A DNA stretch of 64,000 nucleotides from CALEUX01 sp964608615 (GTDB lineage Bacteria > Bacteroidota > Bacteroidia > Bacteroidales > Marinilabiliaceae), in contig CAZSQG010000004.1 in NCBI GenBank assembly GCA_964608615.1, forward strand, positions 31,861-95,860, read 5' to 3'. Of this stretch, positions 52,436 through 62,076 are shown piece after piece. The notes beneath the pieces were generated by a model that saw only the letters and a list, made by a program, of their open reading frames with translations, was not told where the DNA came from and made no database searches. Every line of letters starts with the position of its first letter. Within the stretch, counting starts at the first letter, position 1. The translations under genes were made by a program, and so were the position numbers.

Positions 52436-54919
52436 ATGACTAAGCCCAAAAAGTTATTTTTATCAATTCTGCTTTGCCTTATTTTTCCAATAGCGGAAGC
52501 CCAGCAGGTTATCATCAACGAAGTAATGTCGATGAACACAAATACATTGGCCGACTTTGATGGTGATTATAGTGACTGGGTTGAGATATACAACAATGGT
52601 ACCACCTCGGTTAACCTTATGGGCTATCACCTAACCGATAAAAAGAGCAAATTAACCAAGTGGAAATTCCCAAATATTACGATTGCACCCCATCAGTATT
52701 TAGTCGTTTGGGCGTCAAGTAAAGATGTGGTATACAGCAATGGTGAAATACATACCAATTTCAGCATCAGCGCCGAAGGCGAAATACTCTATTTGGTGGC
52801 ACCTGACGGAGTTACCATTCTAGACCAAAGCGTTAACAGACCTCTGCCACCAAATATTAGTATGGGTAGGAAATCGGGAAACTACATAGATTGGGCCCTC
52901 TTTAATGACGCAACGCCTGGTAGTACAAATTCTGTAAATTCCTATAGTGGCATAACGAATTCACCAATATTCTCAACAAATGGTGGGTTTTATGAAAATC
53001 AAATCACGTTAAATCTATCTACTAGTGACGTGCTTGAATTAATTTATTACACACTTGATGGTTCTTTACCAAACTCAAACTCCACACTATATACTAATTC
53101 TATTTTAATTAACTCTACTACGGTTGTTCGAGCCATTTCAATGCGCAATGGTTTTATTTCCGGGCCAGTTATTACAAACACTTATTTTTTTGAAGATGAT
53201 GTGAATCTTAACGTAATTTCATTGGTAACATCATCCAGCAATTTATGGGGAACAGATGGGATATACACAAACTACAATTCGGGCAATGAAAAACCCATTC
53301 ATATTGAATATTATGAAAACAACGGAACACCTGGTTTTAGTCTTGATGCCGGTGTAAAAATTCATGCACCTGATTCGAGATCACAAAAATCATTAAGATT
53401 ATATGTGCGATCAGGTTATGGTACAAATCGTATTGATTATAAATTATTTGATGAAAAAACAATAAATAGCTTTAAGGTACTAATCCTTAGAAATGGGGGG
53501 AATGATGGAGCGGAAATAAAAAAAACGCACATCAGAGATGCTTATACTCATAAAATATACCATAATCTAAATCCCAATAATGCTATTTCAGCCTATCGCC
53601 CGGTTCATGTATATATTAACGGTGGTTATTGGGGAATTTACAACCTACGCGAAAGGCAGGACGAAAATTATTTAGAAGATAACTTTGGCTTTATGGACGA
53701 TGAAGTGGATTTTTTGGAGTACGATTATGCTGAACCTCAATGCAAAAAAACCATTTCAGGCGACTGGACTGACTTTGAGAATTTGAAAACCTTTGTTTTG
53801 GAGAATGATCTTTCATTATCAGCTAATTATGAGGTGATGAAGTCGTGGATCGACATTGAAAATTTCATCGATTATCAGATCACTGAAATATTGGTTGGCA
53901 ATCAGGATTGGTGTAATAATAACATTAAATTTTGGCGACCAAAAGCTGCTGGTGGAAAATGGAAATGGGTATTGTGGGATACAGAATATGCTTTGGGAAC
54001 CTACAAAGCCTACCCAGTTGGCAAGCCTGAATTTGATTTCTTTGCAATGGCCATGTCATGGGGCGGCTGGGGCAACGATGATTACACTTGGATGTTTCGT
54101 AAACTTATGGCCAATAGTGAATTTAAATGGCTATTTGTTTCCCGATCGCTAGATTTACTAAATACTGGTTACAATGAAGATTATACAATAAACCTGTTTA
54201 ATACACTTGCAGATGCAATTACCCCTGATATGCACAAACAATTTAAAAAATGGGGAAGCGATTTTCCTACTTGGAACAATGATCTGGATTATACACGCAC
54301 ATATATAAAGCAGCGGCCCAATTATTACAAATTGCACATGGCCCAAAAACTTGGATTTAGCTCAGTCACTCATGATTTAACGGTGGATGTATCCGATACG
54401 CAAATGGGGTGGATACAAATTAACACCATACCCATAAAAGAAGAGACCCCGGGAATAGATGAAAAAATTCCCTACCCTTGGATTGGTAAATATTTCGATG
54501 ACATCCCGGTTAAAGTTAAAGCGTTTGCCAACAAAGGTTACCGCTTTGTGAAGTGGCAAGGGGTAAATAATTCCTCAAGTGCAGAAATTGAAGTACAGTT
54601 ATCCAACAACGCCTCAGTTACTGCAATCTTTGAATTAGCAGCAACTTCCTTAAACGCTTCTAATGCAGGCATAGACTTGAACATTTTTCCGAATCCGGCA
54701 ACCGACTATTTAAACGTACAGGTTGGCAAGCAACTCCATCAGGGCGATGTATTGAAAATCGTAAACACAATGGGGCATGCTCTTTATTATGAGGATGTTA
54801 ACAAAATGTCATCCTCCTCTTTTAAAATTGATTTGAGAAACTTTACACCCGGCATTTACATTTTAACTCTCCAACTAGAATCCGGTGAATTTACCTCCCG
54901 AAAATTTGTGGTAAAATAA
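52436..54919 (+). CDS. Secreted CotH-kinase/lamin-tail protein with T9SS sorting domain
   Basis: 827-aa secreted multidomain protein. Order: signal peptide (1-22), lamin-tail domain (about 23-150, INEVMSMNTNTLADFDGDYSDWVEIYN), chitobiase-type C-terminal-like domain (about 175-255, YYTLDGSLPNSNSTLY), CotH-kinase domain (about 270-620, with KKTHIRDAYTHKIY, WGIYNLRERQDENY, WKWVLWDTEYALG), an InlB-type repeat (about 690-735, KGYRFVKWQG), and a type A T9SS sorting domain (about 750-827, LNIFPNPATDYLNV, TPGIYILTL). It is exported by type IX secretion to the surface or medium. Target of the putative kinase is unknown. It lies next to a broken transporter. Confidence 0.9.
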   Translation: MTKPKKLFLSILLCLIFPIAEAQQVIINEVMSMNTNTLADFDGDYSDWVEIYNNGTTSVNLMGYHLTDKKSKLTKWKFPNITIAPHQYLVVWASSKDVVYSNGEIHTNFSISAEGEILYLVAPDGVTILDQSVNRPLPPNISMGRKSGNYIDWALFNDATPGSTNSVNSYSGITNSPIFSTNGGFYENQITLNLSTSDVLELIYYTLDGSLPNSNSTLYTNSILINSTTVVRAISMRNGFISGPVITNTYFFEDDVNLNVISLVTSSSNLWGTDGIYTNYNSGNEKPIHIEYYENNGTPGFSLDAGVKIHAPDSRSQKSLRLYVRSGYGTNRIDYKLFDEKTINSFKVLILRNGGNDGAEIKKTHIRDAYTHKIYHNLNPNNAISAYRPVHVYINGGYWGIYNLRERQDENYLEDNFGFMDDEVDFLEYDYAEPQCKKTISGDWTDFENLKTFVLENDLSLSANYEVMKSWIDIENFIDYQITEILVGNQDWCNNNIKFWRPKAAGGKWKWVLWDTEYALGTYKAYPVGKPEFDFFAMAMSWGGWGNDDYTWMFRKLMANSEFKWLFVSRSLDLLNTGYNEDYTINLFNTLADAITPDMHKQFKKWGSDFPTWNNDLDYTRTYIKQRPNYYKLHMAQKLGFSSVTHDLTVDVSDTQMGWIQINTIPIKEETPGIDEKIPYPWIGKYFDDIPVKVKAFANKGYRFVKWQGVNNSSSAEIEVQLSNNASVTAIFELAATSLNASNAGIDLNIFPNPATDYLNVQVGKQLHQGDVLKIVNTMGHALYYEDVNKMSSSSFKIDLRNFTPGIYILTLQLESGEFTSRKFVVK

Positions 54920-54952
54920 GGTCTTATTCAACTGATTTTGAAAAGGATGTTC

Positions 54953-55954
54953 CTATACAAAATGATTAAAACCTGATCCGGGTTCGGATTGCAGTTCTCC
55001 ATTATTGTAGTATTGTATTAATGGTTTTCCTTCTTGAATGCGACCAATGGCAAATAATGGTTTTTCAAATTTCTGCTTAAAAGACTCAGATATCATTTCA
55101 AATTTTGAATCTTCAATTGTAACCAGCAGATGATAATCTTCGCCACCTGTGGTTGCAAGCTGAGTAATGTTTAATCTTTTCTCGGCTGAATATTCAATTA
55201 GTTGGCTTGAAATAGGCAGTTTATTAATTTCAATAATACCGGCCTTCCCGGAAGCTTTTAAGATGTGTTTAAGATCAGAAGCAATGCCATCTGAAATGTC
55301 CATCATAGCATGAACACCGGTTTGTTTTCCAAGCCATTGACCTTCCTCAACAGCCGCACGCGGACGGTTGTGACATTGAACGAAATAATCGGTTAAATAA
55401 GTAGATGGATAGTTTTCAAGAATAATTTTTAGCCCTGTTGCCGAATCACCCAAATATCCGGTAACAGCTATAATATCGCCACTGCATGCCATGGAACGCA
55501 AACGTGATTTGTTTTTTTCAATGCTCCCAATTACAGAAATATTAATAATAAGTTTATCAGGCGACCTTGTGGTATCACCTCCCAAAAGAGGCAAATGGTG
55601 CTTTTCACTGAGTTGGTGGTAACCTTCCATCAGTTCATCAAGATACTCGACTTCAACGTTTGCAGGAATGCCTATCGAAAGGAATGAACTAATGGGTTTG
55701 GCTCCCATTGCAGCTACATCACTGAGGTTTACCGCCAAAGCCTTGTAGCCCAGATTAAAGGGGGTGATTTTTGAGCGAATAAAGTGGATATCTTCCACAA
55801 GCATATCGGTAGTGATAACATAATCGGTAAATTCATCGGCCGGCAAAATGGCACAATCATCGCCTATCCCCATTGCCGGAGGTGTTATGAGATCTTCAAA
55901 ACGATGGGTGAACCGCTCTATAAATCCAAATTCTCCTATTTCTGAAAGTTTCAC
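54953..55954 (-). CDS. thiL: Thiamine-monophosphate kinase
   Basis: 333-aa PurM-fold kinase making thiamine diphosphate. Motifs: GIGDDCAIL with Mg-binding Asp, TTDMLVEDIHFI, YKALAVNLSDVAAMGAKP, LLGGDTTRSPDKLIINI, MMDISDGIASDLKHI and TGGEDYHLL. All expected Asp residues are present. It stands alone. No thiamine riboswitch is recognisable upstream; instead that gap holds a hairpin cluster. Confidence 0.95.
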   Translation of the reverse strand: MKLSEIGEFGFIERFTHRFEDLITPPAMGIGDDCAILPADEFTDYVITTDMLVEDIHFIRSKITPFNLGYKALAVNLSDVAAMGAKPISSFLSIGIPANVEVEYLDELMEGYHQLSEKHHLPLLGGDTTRSPDKLIINISVIGSIEKNKSRLRSMACSGDIIAVTGYLGDSATGLKIILENYPSTYLTDYFVQCHNRPRAAVEEGQWLGKQTGVHAMMDISDGIASDLKHILKASGKAGIIEINKLPISSQLIEYSAEKRLNITQLATTGGEDYHLLVTIEDSKFEMISESFKQKFEKPLFAIGRIQEGKPLIQYYNNGELQSEPGSGFNHFV

Positions 55955-56298
55955 TTTAGTATTTTATTAGTTGATATGAGAATACCTTTAAATATATGGA
56001 TAATAGAAACAAAGACAAAAGACATACTTATCAGATAAAGAAACTGAAGAGTTAGTTGTATCTAATTTTAGTCTTTTGTCTTGGCCTTTTCCATGTTTGA
56101 TTTTAAACATTACCAGATGAAACGAGCCATGAGCAAGCCTTTAACTACGCTTCCGGATTCCGGGATTGAAAGATCTTCGATTCTCACACAGGGGAATCGA
56201 AGATTGGCGAAGCCAATGACTAAGTGGTGAGTTCTCCCGATGGATCGGGAGGCTATGTGACCATTAAAAAACAAATTTTAGACACATGAAATAATTCC
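55955..56298. repeat. Cluster of consecutive hairpins upstream of thiL
   Basis: 344 bases without a gene. From left to right: a 12-bp inverted pair AAGACAAAAGAC / GTCTTTTGTCTT with a long loop (56014-56083); a CCGGATTCCGG palindrome near 56154-56164; an 11-bp stem ATCTTCGATTC / GAATCGAAGAT (56173-56204); TTGGC-GAA-GCCAA (56205-56217); and CTCCCGAT / ATCGGGAG (56234-56251). Four stems in about 100 bases suggest a mobile REP-like element or a structured RNA. Confidence 0.65.
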
Positions 56299-57960
56299 TT
56301 ATTTCACCTTAATTTCCTTTACTTTCAATTGATCTCCGGTTTCTTCTGCAACTTTTCGGTAGAATTCTTCAGAGTATCCCGGGAATTTGGCATGTGCAGG
56401 ATTTCCATGTGGATTACGCAGGAAAATACCATCTTTTTCTTCGTGAAGGTTACCGTCCAGATGTTTTACCATAAGGAATTCACCAAGTTTTTTCCATGTC
56501 TCAAAGGTTGAGCGTGCCTGGTTGTGAGAATAGTTTGTCAGGAAAGTTTTTGCTAAGGCAGGATCCTTGTCGTAAAGAGCTCGGGCAGCCTGATCAATTG
56601 TGGGGCCAAAAGCTTCAAATTGATCTTCAAGTTTTTTTTGTTGTTTACGAATATCCTCAATCATAAAGCTATATCGGTGATATGACTGGTTTGCTACCCA
56701 ATTGAAAATCCAGAAAGCTGAATTCCACGAAAATTCTAATAGATTTCCGTTCCCAACCGCATAGTTTTCGGGGATATTGTTCATCCCCATGTACATTGGG
56801 ACATAAACCGATGAATTAGCATCGTCAACTCCAAACCACAAAATCCCTCCTATAGGATTAGGGAGCCAATTACGCATTTGTGCCACAAAGGAGAAGCCTG
56901 TTTGTTGGGTAGCAATGGCTCTCTCATTGAAATAAGTAGTACCATCAACCTCCCATGTGAGAGGACGAAAACGGTATGGAACACCATACGAGCCCGCACC
57001 CGGATCCTTTGTCATAGCCAGGGGAGTGTCTTCGAAGTGATCGCGCATAATATTCATGACGTCACGAACTGACACCGGTTTTGATGGTTTAATAAATAGT
57101 GGCATTCGTTCAGATGACTCACCTAAAATGAACGATTGGTATTTATCCATACCTGAATTCATTGATCGGAATGCGCTCCAAACGCGGGCTTCACAAAAAC
57201 GGATGGCCTCAAAATTCAGAGGGGCGTAGGCGTCGGCAAAACTAAAGTCTTTATTTTTCCCATCAAAATATCCCATTTCACGGGCAAAAGAAATAACATC
57301 GTTGGAATAAAGCACATTCTCCTTATCATTAAGTGAAAATGTTGTGATGCGAGCCTGATTGGCATGTGCTGATACATATCCATCCGGAATTTTAACTGCT
57401 ACCCAAACTGTTCCTTTGTTGCCCGAGCCTTTTCCTATCATTTCCATTATCCAGACTTCATCGGGGTCGGCAATTGAAAACGACTCTCCGGAACTTCGGT
57501 AACCGTATTCATCAACAAGGCTGGTCATAATTTGAATAGCTTCGCGAGCATTACGGGCACGTTGAAGTGCTAAATATATTAAACTTCCATAATCGATTAT
57601 TCCTGTTGAATCTTCCAGTTCGGGGCGTCCGCCATAAGTGGTTTCTCCAATAGCCACCTGATATTCATTCATATTTCCAATTACGGTATAGGTCTTGGCA
57701 GCTTGTGGAATACGTCCCAGAAATTTACCAGTATCCCATTCGTGTATATCCATCATGGTGCCTGAAGCGTATGTTTTGGCTGGCCAGTAATATAATTCAC
57801 CGTACAAATCGTGCGAATCGGCAGCATACGAAATAAAAGAAGAGCCATCAGTAGAGGCGCCTTTTGAAACTAAAATATTGGTACATGCCTTAATCTGATT
57901 CAATTCTCCTGTTACTACTGGTAGCATTATTAACAAAGCTACTGTCCATTTCTTTAGCAT
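56299..57960 (-). CDS. C69-family dipeptidase
   Basis: 553-aa Ntn-hydrolase of the PepD/C69 type, acting on dipeptides. A signal-like N-terminus (4-20) precedes KACTNILVSKGASTDGSS, where C26 becomes the N-terminal nucleophile after processing. IGETTYGGRPEL, DYGSLIYLALQRARNAREAI and FSIADPDEVWIMEMIG complete the family pattern. It is probably periplasmic. It stands alone. Confidence 0.92.
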   Translation of the reverse strand: MLKKWTVALLIMLPVVTGELNQIKACTNILVSKGASTDGSSFISYAADSHDLYGELYYWPAKTYASGTMMDIHEWDTGKFLGRIPQAAKTYTVIGNMNEYQVAIGETTYGGRPELEDSTGIIDYGSLIYLALQRARNAREAIQIMTSLVDEYGYRSSGESFSIADPDEVWIMEMIGKGSGNKGTVWVAVKIPDGYVSAHANQARITTFSLNDKENVLYSNDVISFAREMGYFDGKNKDFSFADAYAPLNFEAIRFCEARVWSAFRSMNSGMDKYQSFILGESSERMPLFIKPSKPVSVRDVMNIMRDHFEDTPLAMTKDPGAGSYGVPYRFRPLTWEVDGTTYFNERAIATQQTGFSFVAQMRNWLPNPIGGILWFGVDDANSSVYVPMYMGMNNIPENYAVGNGNLLEFSWNSAFWIFNWVANQSYHRYSFMIEDIRKQQKKLEDQFEAFGPTIDQAARALYDKDPALAKTFLTNYSHNQARSTFETWKKLGEFLMVKHLDGNLHEEKDGIFLRNPHGNPAHAKFPGYSEEFYRKVAEETGDQLKVKEIKVK

Positions 57961-58184
57961 AATAATTATCAGTTAATCAGTTAATGTTTTTTCAATAAAT
58001 CGTTATCCCAATCTTATAAGATAAAAAACAAGACGTATTTAAGTGTGTGTATTTCAATAGTTTAGGTGTTTTTGTTTGAATTGACTGTTAACGTGTTGTA
58101 TTTCAGTTCGATAAAAAGATTAATAAACACCTATTACTTACAAAAATAGTAAATAACCTGGATTTTTTTTGAATTTGCAGTTGT

Positions 58185-59297
58185 TTAAACCTTTTTGGAT
58201 TTGGTCTTTTTATTCTCAAAAACAAAATTGGATTCGGTAAGATTTAGTTCACCATTCCATCGGTAGGCAGCTAAACGGCCAAAGCCGGCCAGACAATTAT
58301 CTACACAACAAATATTGGGCCTTATTATTAAAGACGAATTACTGATGCAATAATGGCCAAAAAATAAAATAGGCTCGGTAGGTTCATATATAGGGAAGGG
58401 GTAAATAATCTGCTCAGGAACAGTGTAGTTTGGCAAAATAAACCTGTTTCCAAAACTCAGATCGCGGAATGTTTTGCCGTGGGGTGATTCCCACCATTTA
58501 ATGCGGAAATTTGTTCGTCTGAAGTTTTTCTCATCTTTTATTACCAGATTTTTTGGCAGGTTTATTTCAATTCCCCTGGTGGTTTGTTGCACAGCCAGTG
58601 AAAACTCCGTTTGAGATCTAAAGATTTCTTTAATCAGTTTTTTAGTAAGTTTGCCTTCAGTAATAGAGTTTTCAATTGTTTGCACATGTTTAGAGTTCCA
58701 GTATGCGTGAACTACTCTTATGGAACCAAGGTTAAGAAAAAATGGGAGTTTCCGAAGCCATTTAATATAATCGACTAGTAATTCAGGGGCGTCCTTAAAT
58801 TGGTCTCTGATATTTTCCATCTGCTTTTTATTGGATAAAGCCAGTTGGGTAATTGGATTGCCCGATTTAGTATATGTAAAATATCCTATGGCGTTTAACT
58901 CATGGTTTCCAAGGATGGCATATCCGGTATTATTTTCCACCATTTTTCGAATAAGGATCAGTACACCGCGGCTATCAGGTCCCCTACTGATATAATCACC
59001 AACAAAAATGGCTTTTCTTTCCTGATGCTGCCATATTCCATTTTGACAGGTATAACCCATCTTTATAAGTAGACCAATTAATTCGTTACAATAACCATGT
59101 ATATCACCAATAATATCATAGCATCCCTCGGGAAGGTCAAGGGCTGATGATATCGATTTCTTTTGAAAGAGTTTGAAAAAATGATGTAGTATTTTTTTGA
59201 TTTTCATTCGTACATAATTGTTTATATTATTGATCTTATGGAACATGCATGAGATGTTATACACAAACTCCTCTTGTGAGTTTTTATTATCATTCAA
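58185..59297 (-). CDS. Calcineurin-like metallophosphoesterase
   Basis: 370-aa phosphoesterase of the bis-metal PPP-like type. Metal motifs: DIIGDIHGYCNEL, IFVGDYISRGPDSRGVL, and ILGNHELNAIG, with His in VVHAYW and FGHYC. It resembles PrpE/ApaH-like hydrolases of dinucleotide polyphosphates or phosphoproteins, exact substrate unknown. The N-terminal 30 residues look unlike the family, so M31 (ATG at 59207) may be the true start. Confidence 0.85.
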   Translation of the reverse strand: MNDNKNSQEEFVYNISCMFHKINNINNYVRMKIKKILHHFFKLFQKKSISSALDLPEGCYDIIGDIHGYCNELIGLLIKMGYTCQNGIWQHQERKAIFVGDYISRGPDSRGVLILIRKMVENNTGYAILGNHELNAIGYFTYTKSGNPITQLALSNKKQMENIRDQFKDAPELLVDYIKWLRKLPFFLNLGSIRVVHAYWNSKHVQTIENSITEGKLTKKLIKEIFRSQTEFSLAVQQTTRGIEINLPKNLVIKDEKNFRRTNFRIKWWESPHGKTFRDLSFGNRFILPNYTVPEQIIYPFPIYEPTEPILFFGHYCISNSSLIIRPNICCVDNCLAGFGRLAAYRWNGELNLTESNFVFENKKTKSKKV

Positions 59298-59598
59298 CTT
59301 TCATCCGCATTATTTTTTTCGTTCGTTTTGAGCCCGGGACAATATAACCTGAGCAAAATTGTGAACGTGGAAGTTTTGGTCAATTGTTTTAGTTTTAGTT
59401 AATTGATGTTTGTTATTTGTGTTTCTGAAAGAAAGCATTTTCAATTGGCAAAATGATAAAAAAAAAAGGAAATGCGATAGCTGATTTGTAGAATTAATTG
59501 TTTTTTGTTAAAAAAATATTGTTATAGTTTAGTAAAGAACTTTTTGGGGAGTATATTTCAAAAAAATGATTTAATTTTATTTAAAGTGTTTTTATAAA
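59298..59598. other. Intergenic region between divergent phosphoesterase and oxidoreductase genes
   Basis: 301 AT-rich bases with no gene, no clear promoter consensus and no strong inverted repeat that I could see. Confidence 0.5.
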
Positions 59599-60588
59599 AT
59601 GAAGGAAATGGTTCGTTGGGGAATAATTGGTTGCGGCAATGTAACTGAAATAAAAAGTGGTCCGGCATTTAACAAAGTGGAAGGATCAACTTTGGTAGCA
59701 GTTATGAGGAGAAATAAAGATTTAGCGGCTGATTATGCTGCACGACATGGAATAGAAAAATGGTATTCAAATGGTGATGATCTGATAAACGATTCGGATG
59801 TGAATGCTATTTATGTTGCCACACCTCCTTCAAGTCATGCTTATTACGCCATAAAAGCCATGCAGGCCGGCAAACCGGTTTACGTGGAGAAACCTATGGC
59901 TGCGAATTATGCTCAATGCCTTGAAATGATTGAAGTATCGAAGCAAACAGGTGTTCCTTTGTTTGTTGCATACTATCGGCGTACATTGCCGGGTTTCCTT
60001 AAAGTAAAGGAACTTGTTGATGAAGGATTAATTGGTACTCCCTTAATGATTACTATAAAACTGGTACGCGCGGCGTTGCTTTCCGAAACAGATAAATTGC
60101 AATCGTCATGGCGGGTTGATCCTGAGACTGCAGGGGGTGGTCTTTTTTACGATCTGGCTTCGCATCAACTCGATTTTCTTGATTTTGTTTTTGGTAAAGT
60201 AACAGAGGTTACCGGTATTGCTGCCAATAGGGCCGGTTTATACAAAGCTGAAGATACAGTTACTGCGGTTTTCAGGTTTAATTCAGGTGTTATAGCTTCA
60301 GGAACCTGGTGCTTTGTAACCGATGAGGGAACACGTGAGGATGTTGTTGAAATAGTTGGGACTAAAGGAAGAATATTATTTTCTTCGTTTAGTCATTTGC
60401 CAATTCAATTGATTACAAAGGAAGGATCCGTTGAATTCCCTTATCTAAATCCTGAGAATATTCAATATAACCTTATCAGGCAAATAGTTGAAACCCTTCA
60501 GGGAAAATCGGAGTGTGTGAGCACGGGCTATTCTGCTGCCCGAGCCAATTGGGTTATGGAACAGGTTGTGAAAGGTTTCTATAAATGA
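59599..60588 (+). CDS. Gfo/Idh/MocA-family oxidoreductase
   Basis: 329-aa NAD(P)-dependent sugar or inositol dehydrogenase-type enzyme. The Rossmann motif is WGIIGCGNVTE, followed by AIYVATPPSSHAYYA, the EKP motif VYVEKPMA with the catalytic Lys, and GGGLFYDLASHQLD with the family's Asp and His. Substrate cannot be told. It is a single-gene unit. Confidence 0.92.
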   Translation: MKEMVRWGIIGCGNVTEIKSGPAFNKVEGSTLVAVMRRNKDLAADYAARHGIEKWYSNGDDLINDSDVNAIYVATPPSSHAYYAIKAMQAGKPVYVEKPMAANYAQCLEMIEVSKQTGVPLFVAYYRRTLPGFLKVKELVDEGLIGTPLMITIKLVRAALLSETDKLQSSWRVDPETAGGGLFYDLASHQLDFLDFVFGKVTEVTGIAANRAGLYKAEDTVTAVFRFNSGVIASGTWCFVTDEGTREDVVEIVGTKGRILFSSFSHLPIQLITKEGSVEFPYLNPENIQYNLIRQIVETLQGKSECVSTGYSAARANWVMEQVVKGFYK

Positions 60589-60709
60589 AAAGAAAGACAA
60601 ATCATCGGCTGTTAAAATTTAAACACGAACTTTATATAAAAGAGTCGTTTGGACTTTCTGGTTTGCTCTAAAATTGCTAATTTTGCGCTGAATTTTAACA
60701 GAACCAAAG

Positions 60710-62038
60710 ATGTTTGAAAATTTATCGGAAAGGCTTGAACGCTCGTTTAAATTACTTAAGGGACATGGCAAAATTACAGAAATTAATGTTGCCGAAACAC
60801 TTAAAGACATTCGTCGTGCATTGTTGGATGCCGACGTAAATTATAAGACAGCCAAAACTTTTACTGAATCGGTTAAGCAAAAAGCCATAGGACAAAACGT
60901 TCTTACTGCTGTGAAGCCTGATCAGATGATGGTTAAAATTGTACATGATGAACTTGCCGAACTCATGGGCGGTGCTTCAATTGACATCAATTTAAAAGGA
61001 AGTCCTTCGGTAATTCTGATAGCTGGTTTGCAAGGCTCTGGTAAAACTACATTTAGTGGAAAGCTTGCTTATCTCCTTAAAACCAAAAGGGGGAAGAACC
61101 CAATGCTTGTTGCAGGTGACGTTTACCGACCCGCTGCTATTACCCAGTTACAGGTTTTAGGTGAGCAGATCCAGATACCTGTTTATACAGAGCTGGGAAA
61201 CAATAATCCGGTTAAGATTGCTAAAGAGGCTATTCGTGAGGCTAAGCTTAAGGGCATTGATGTGGTAATTATTGATACTGCGGGTAGGTTAGCTGTGGAT
61301 GAGTTAATGATGAATGAAATTGCAGCTGTTAAGGATGCTGTTAAGCCCAACGAAATTCTTTTCGTGGTTGACTCCATGACAGGTCAGGATGCTGTAAATA
61401 CTGCCAAGGAATTTAATGACCGGCTCGACTTTGATGGTGTTGTACTTACCAAATTGGATGGTGATACCCGGGGTGGTGCTGCCCTTTCGATAAGAAGTGT
61501 GGTAAATAAGCCCATTAAATTTGTGGGTACAGGCGAGAAAATGGAAGCGCTGGATGTGTTTCACCCCAGTAGGATGGCCGATAGGATTCTTGGGATGGGC
61601 GACATTGTATCGTTGGTTGAGCGTGCCCAGGAGCAATTTGATGCCGATGAAGCTCAGAAGCTTCAGAGGAAAATAGCAAAGAATCAGTTCAGCTTCAATG
61701 ATTTCTTAAGCCAGATTCAACAGATTAAGAAGATGGGTAATCTGAAGGATTTAGCCGGGATGATTCCTGGAATGGGGAAGGCAATAAAAAATATGGATTT
61801 CGACGATAATGCATTTAAGGGAGTTGAAGCAATTATCCAATCAATGACACCTGTGGAACGTGAAAATCCTGCAGTTTTAAACGGAAGCAGAAAGAAACGG
61901 ATAGCTGATGGAAGTGGTACTACTATTCAGGAAGTGAATCGATTACTGAAGCAATTTGAAGATACCCGCAAAGTTATGAAGATGATGAGCCAGGGTAAAA
62001 ATCTATCAAAAATGATGGCCAACGCGCCACGTCAATAA
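60710..62038 (+). CDS. ffh: Signal recognition particle protein Ffh
   Basis: 442-aa GTPase that binds signal sequences and 4.5S RNA to target membrane proteins. N domain 1-85; G domain with GLQGSGKTTFSGKLAYLLK, DVYRPAAITQL, DTAGRLA, TKLDGDTRGGAAL and GTGEKMEALDVFHP; then the Met-rich M domain from about 320 (MGNLKDLAGMIPGMGK, GSRKKRIADGSGTT). A -7-like TAATTTTG at 60678-60685 lies just upstream. folD follows 38 bases later. Confidence 0.97.
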   Translation: MFENLSERLERSFKLLKGHGKITEINVAETLKDIRRALLDADVNYKTAKTFTESVKQKAIGQNVLTAVKPDQMMVKIVHDELAELMGGASIDINLKGSPSVILIAGLQGSGKTTFSGKLAYLLKTKRGKNPMLVAGDVYRPAAITQLQVLGEQIQIPVYTELGNNNPVKIAKEAIREAKLKGIDVVIIDTAGRLAVDELMMNEIAAVKDAVKPNEILFVVDSMTGQDAVNTAKEFNDRLDFDGVVLTKLDGDTRGGAALSIRSVVNKPIKFVGTGEKMEALDVFHPSRMADRILGMGDIVSLVERAQEQFDADEAQKLQRKIAKNQFSFNDFLSQIQQIKKMGNLKDLAGMIPGMGKAIKNMDFDDNAFKGVEAIIQSMTPVERENPAVLNGSRKKRIADGSGTTIQEVNRLLKQFEDTRKVMKMMSQGKNLSKMMANAPRQ

Positions 62039-62076
62039 TAAAGAGTAAAACTGATATTTAAGAAAATATTTTGATC

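Noticed and set aside
55955..56298. Thiamine riboswitch upstream of thiL
   Set aside because: No recognisable CTGAGA or ACCTGATCTGG-type conserved segments on the minus strand, only generic hairpins.
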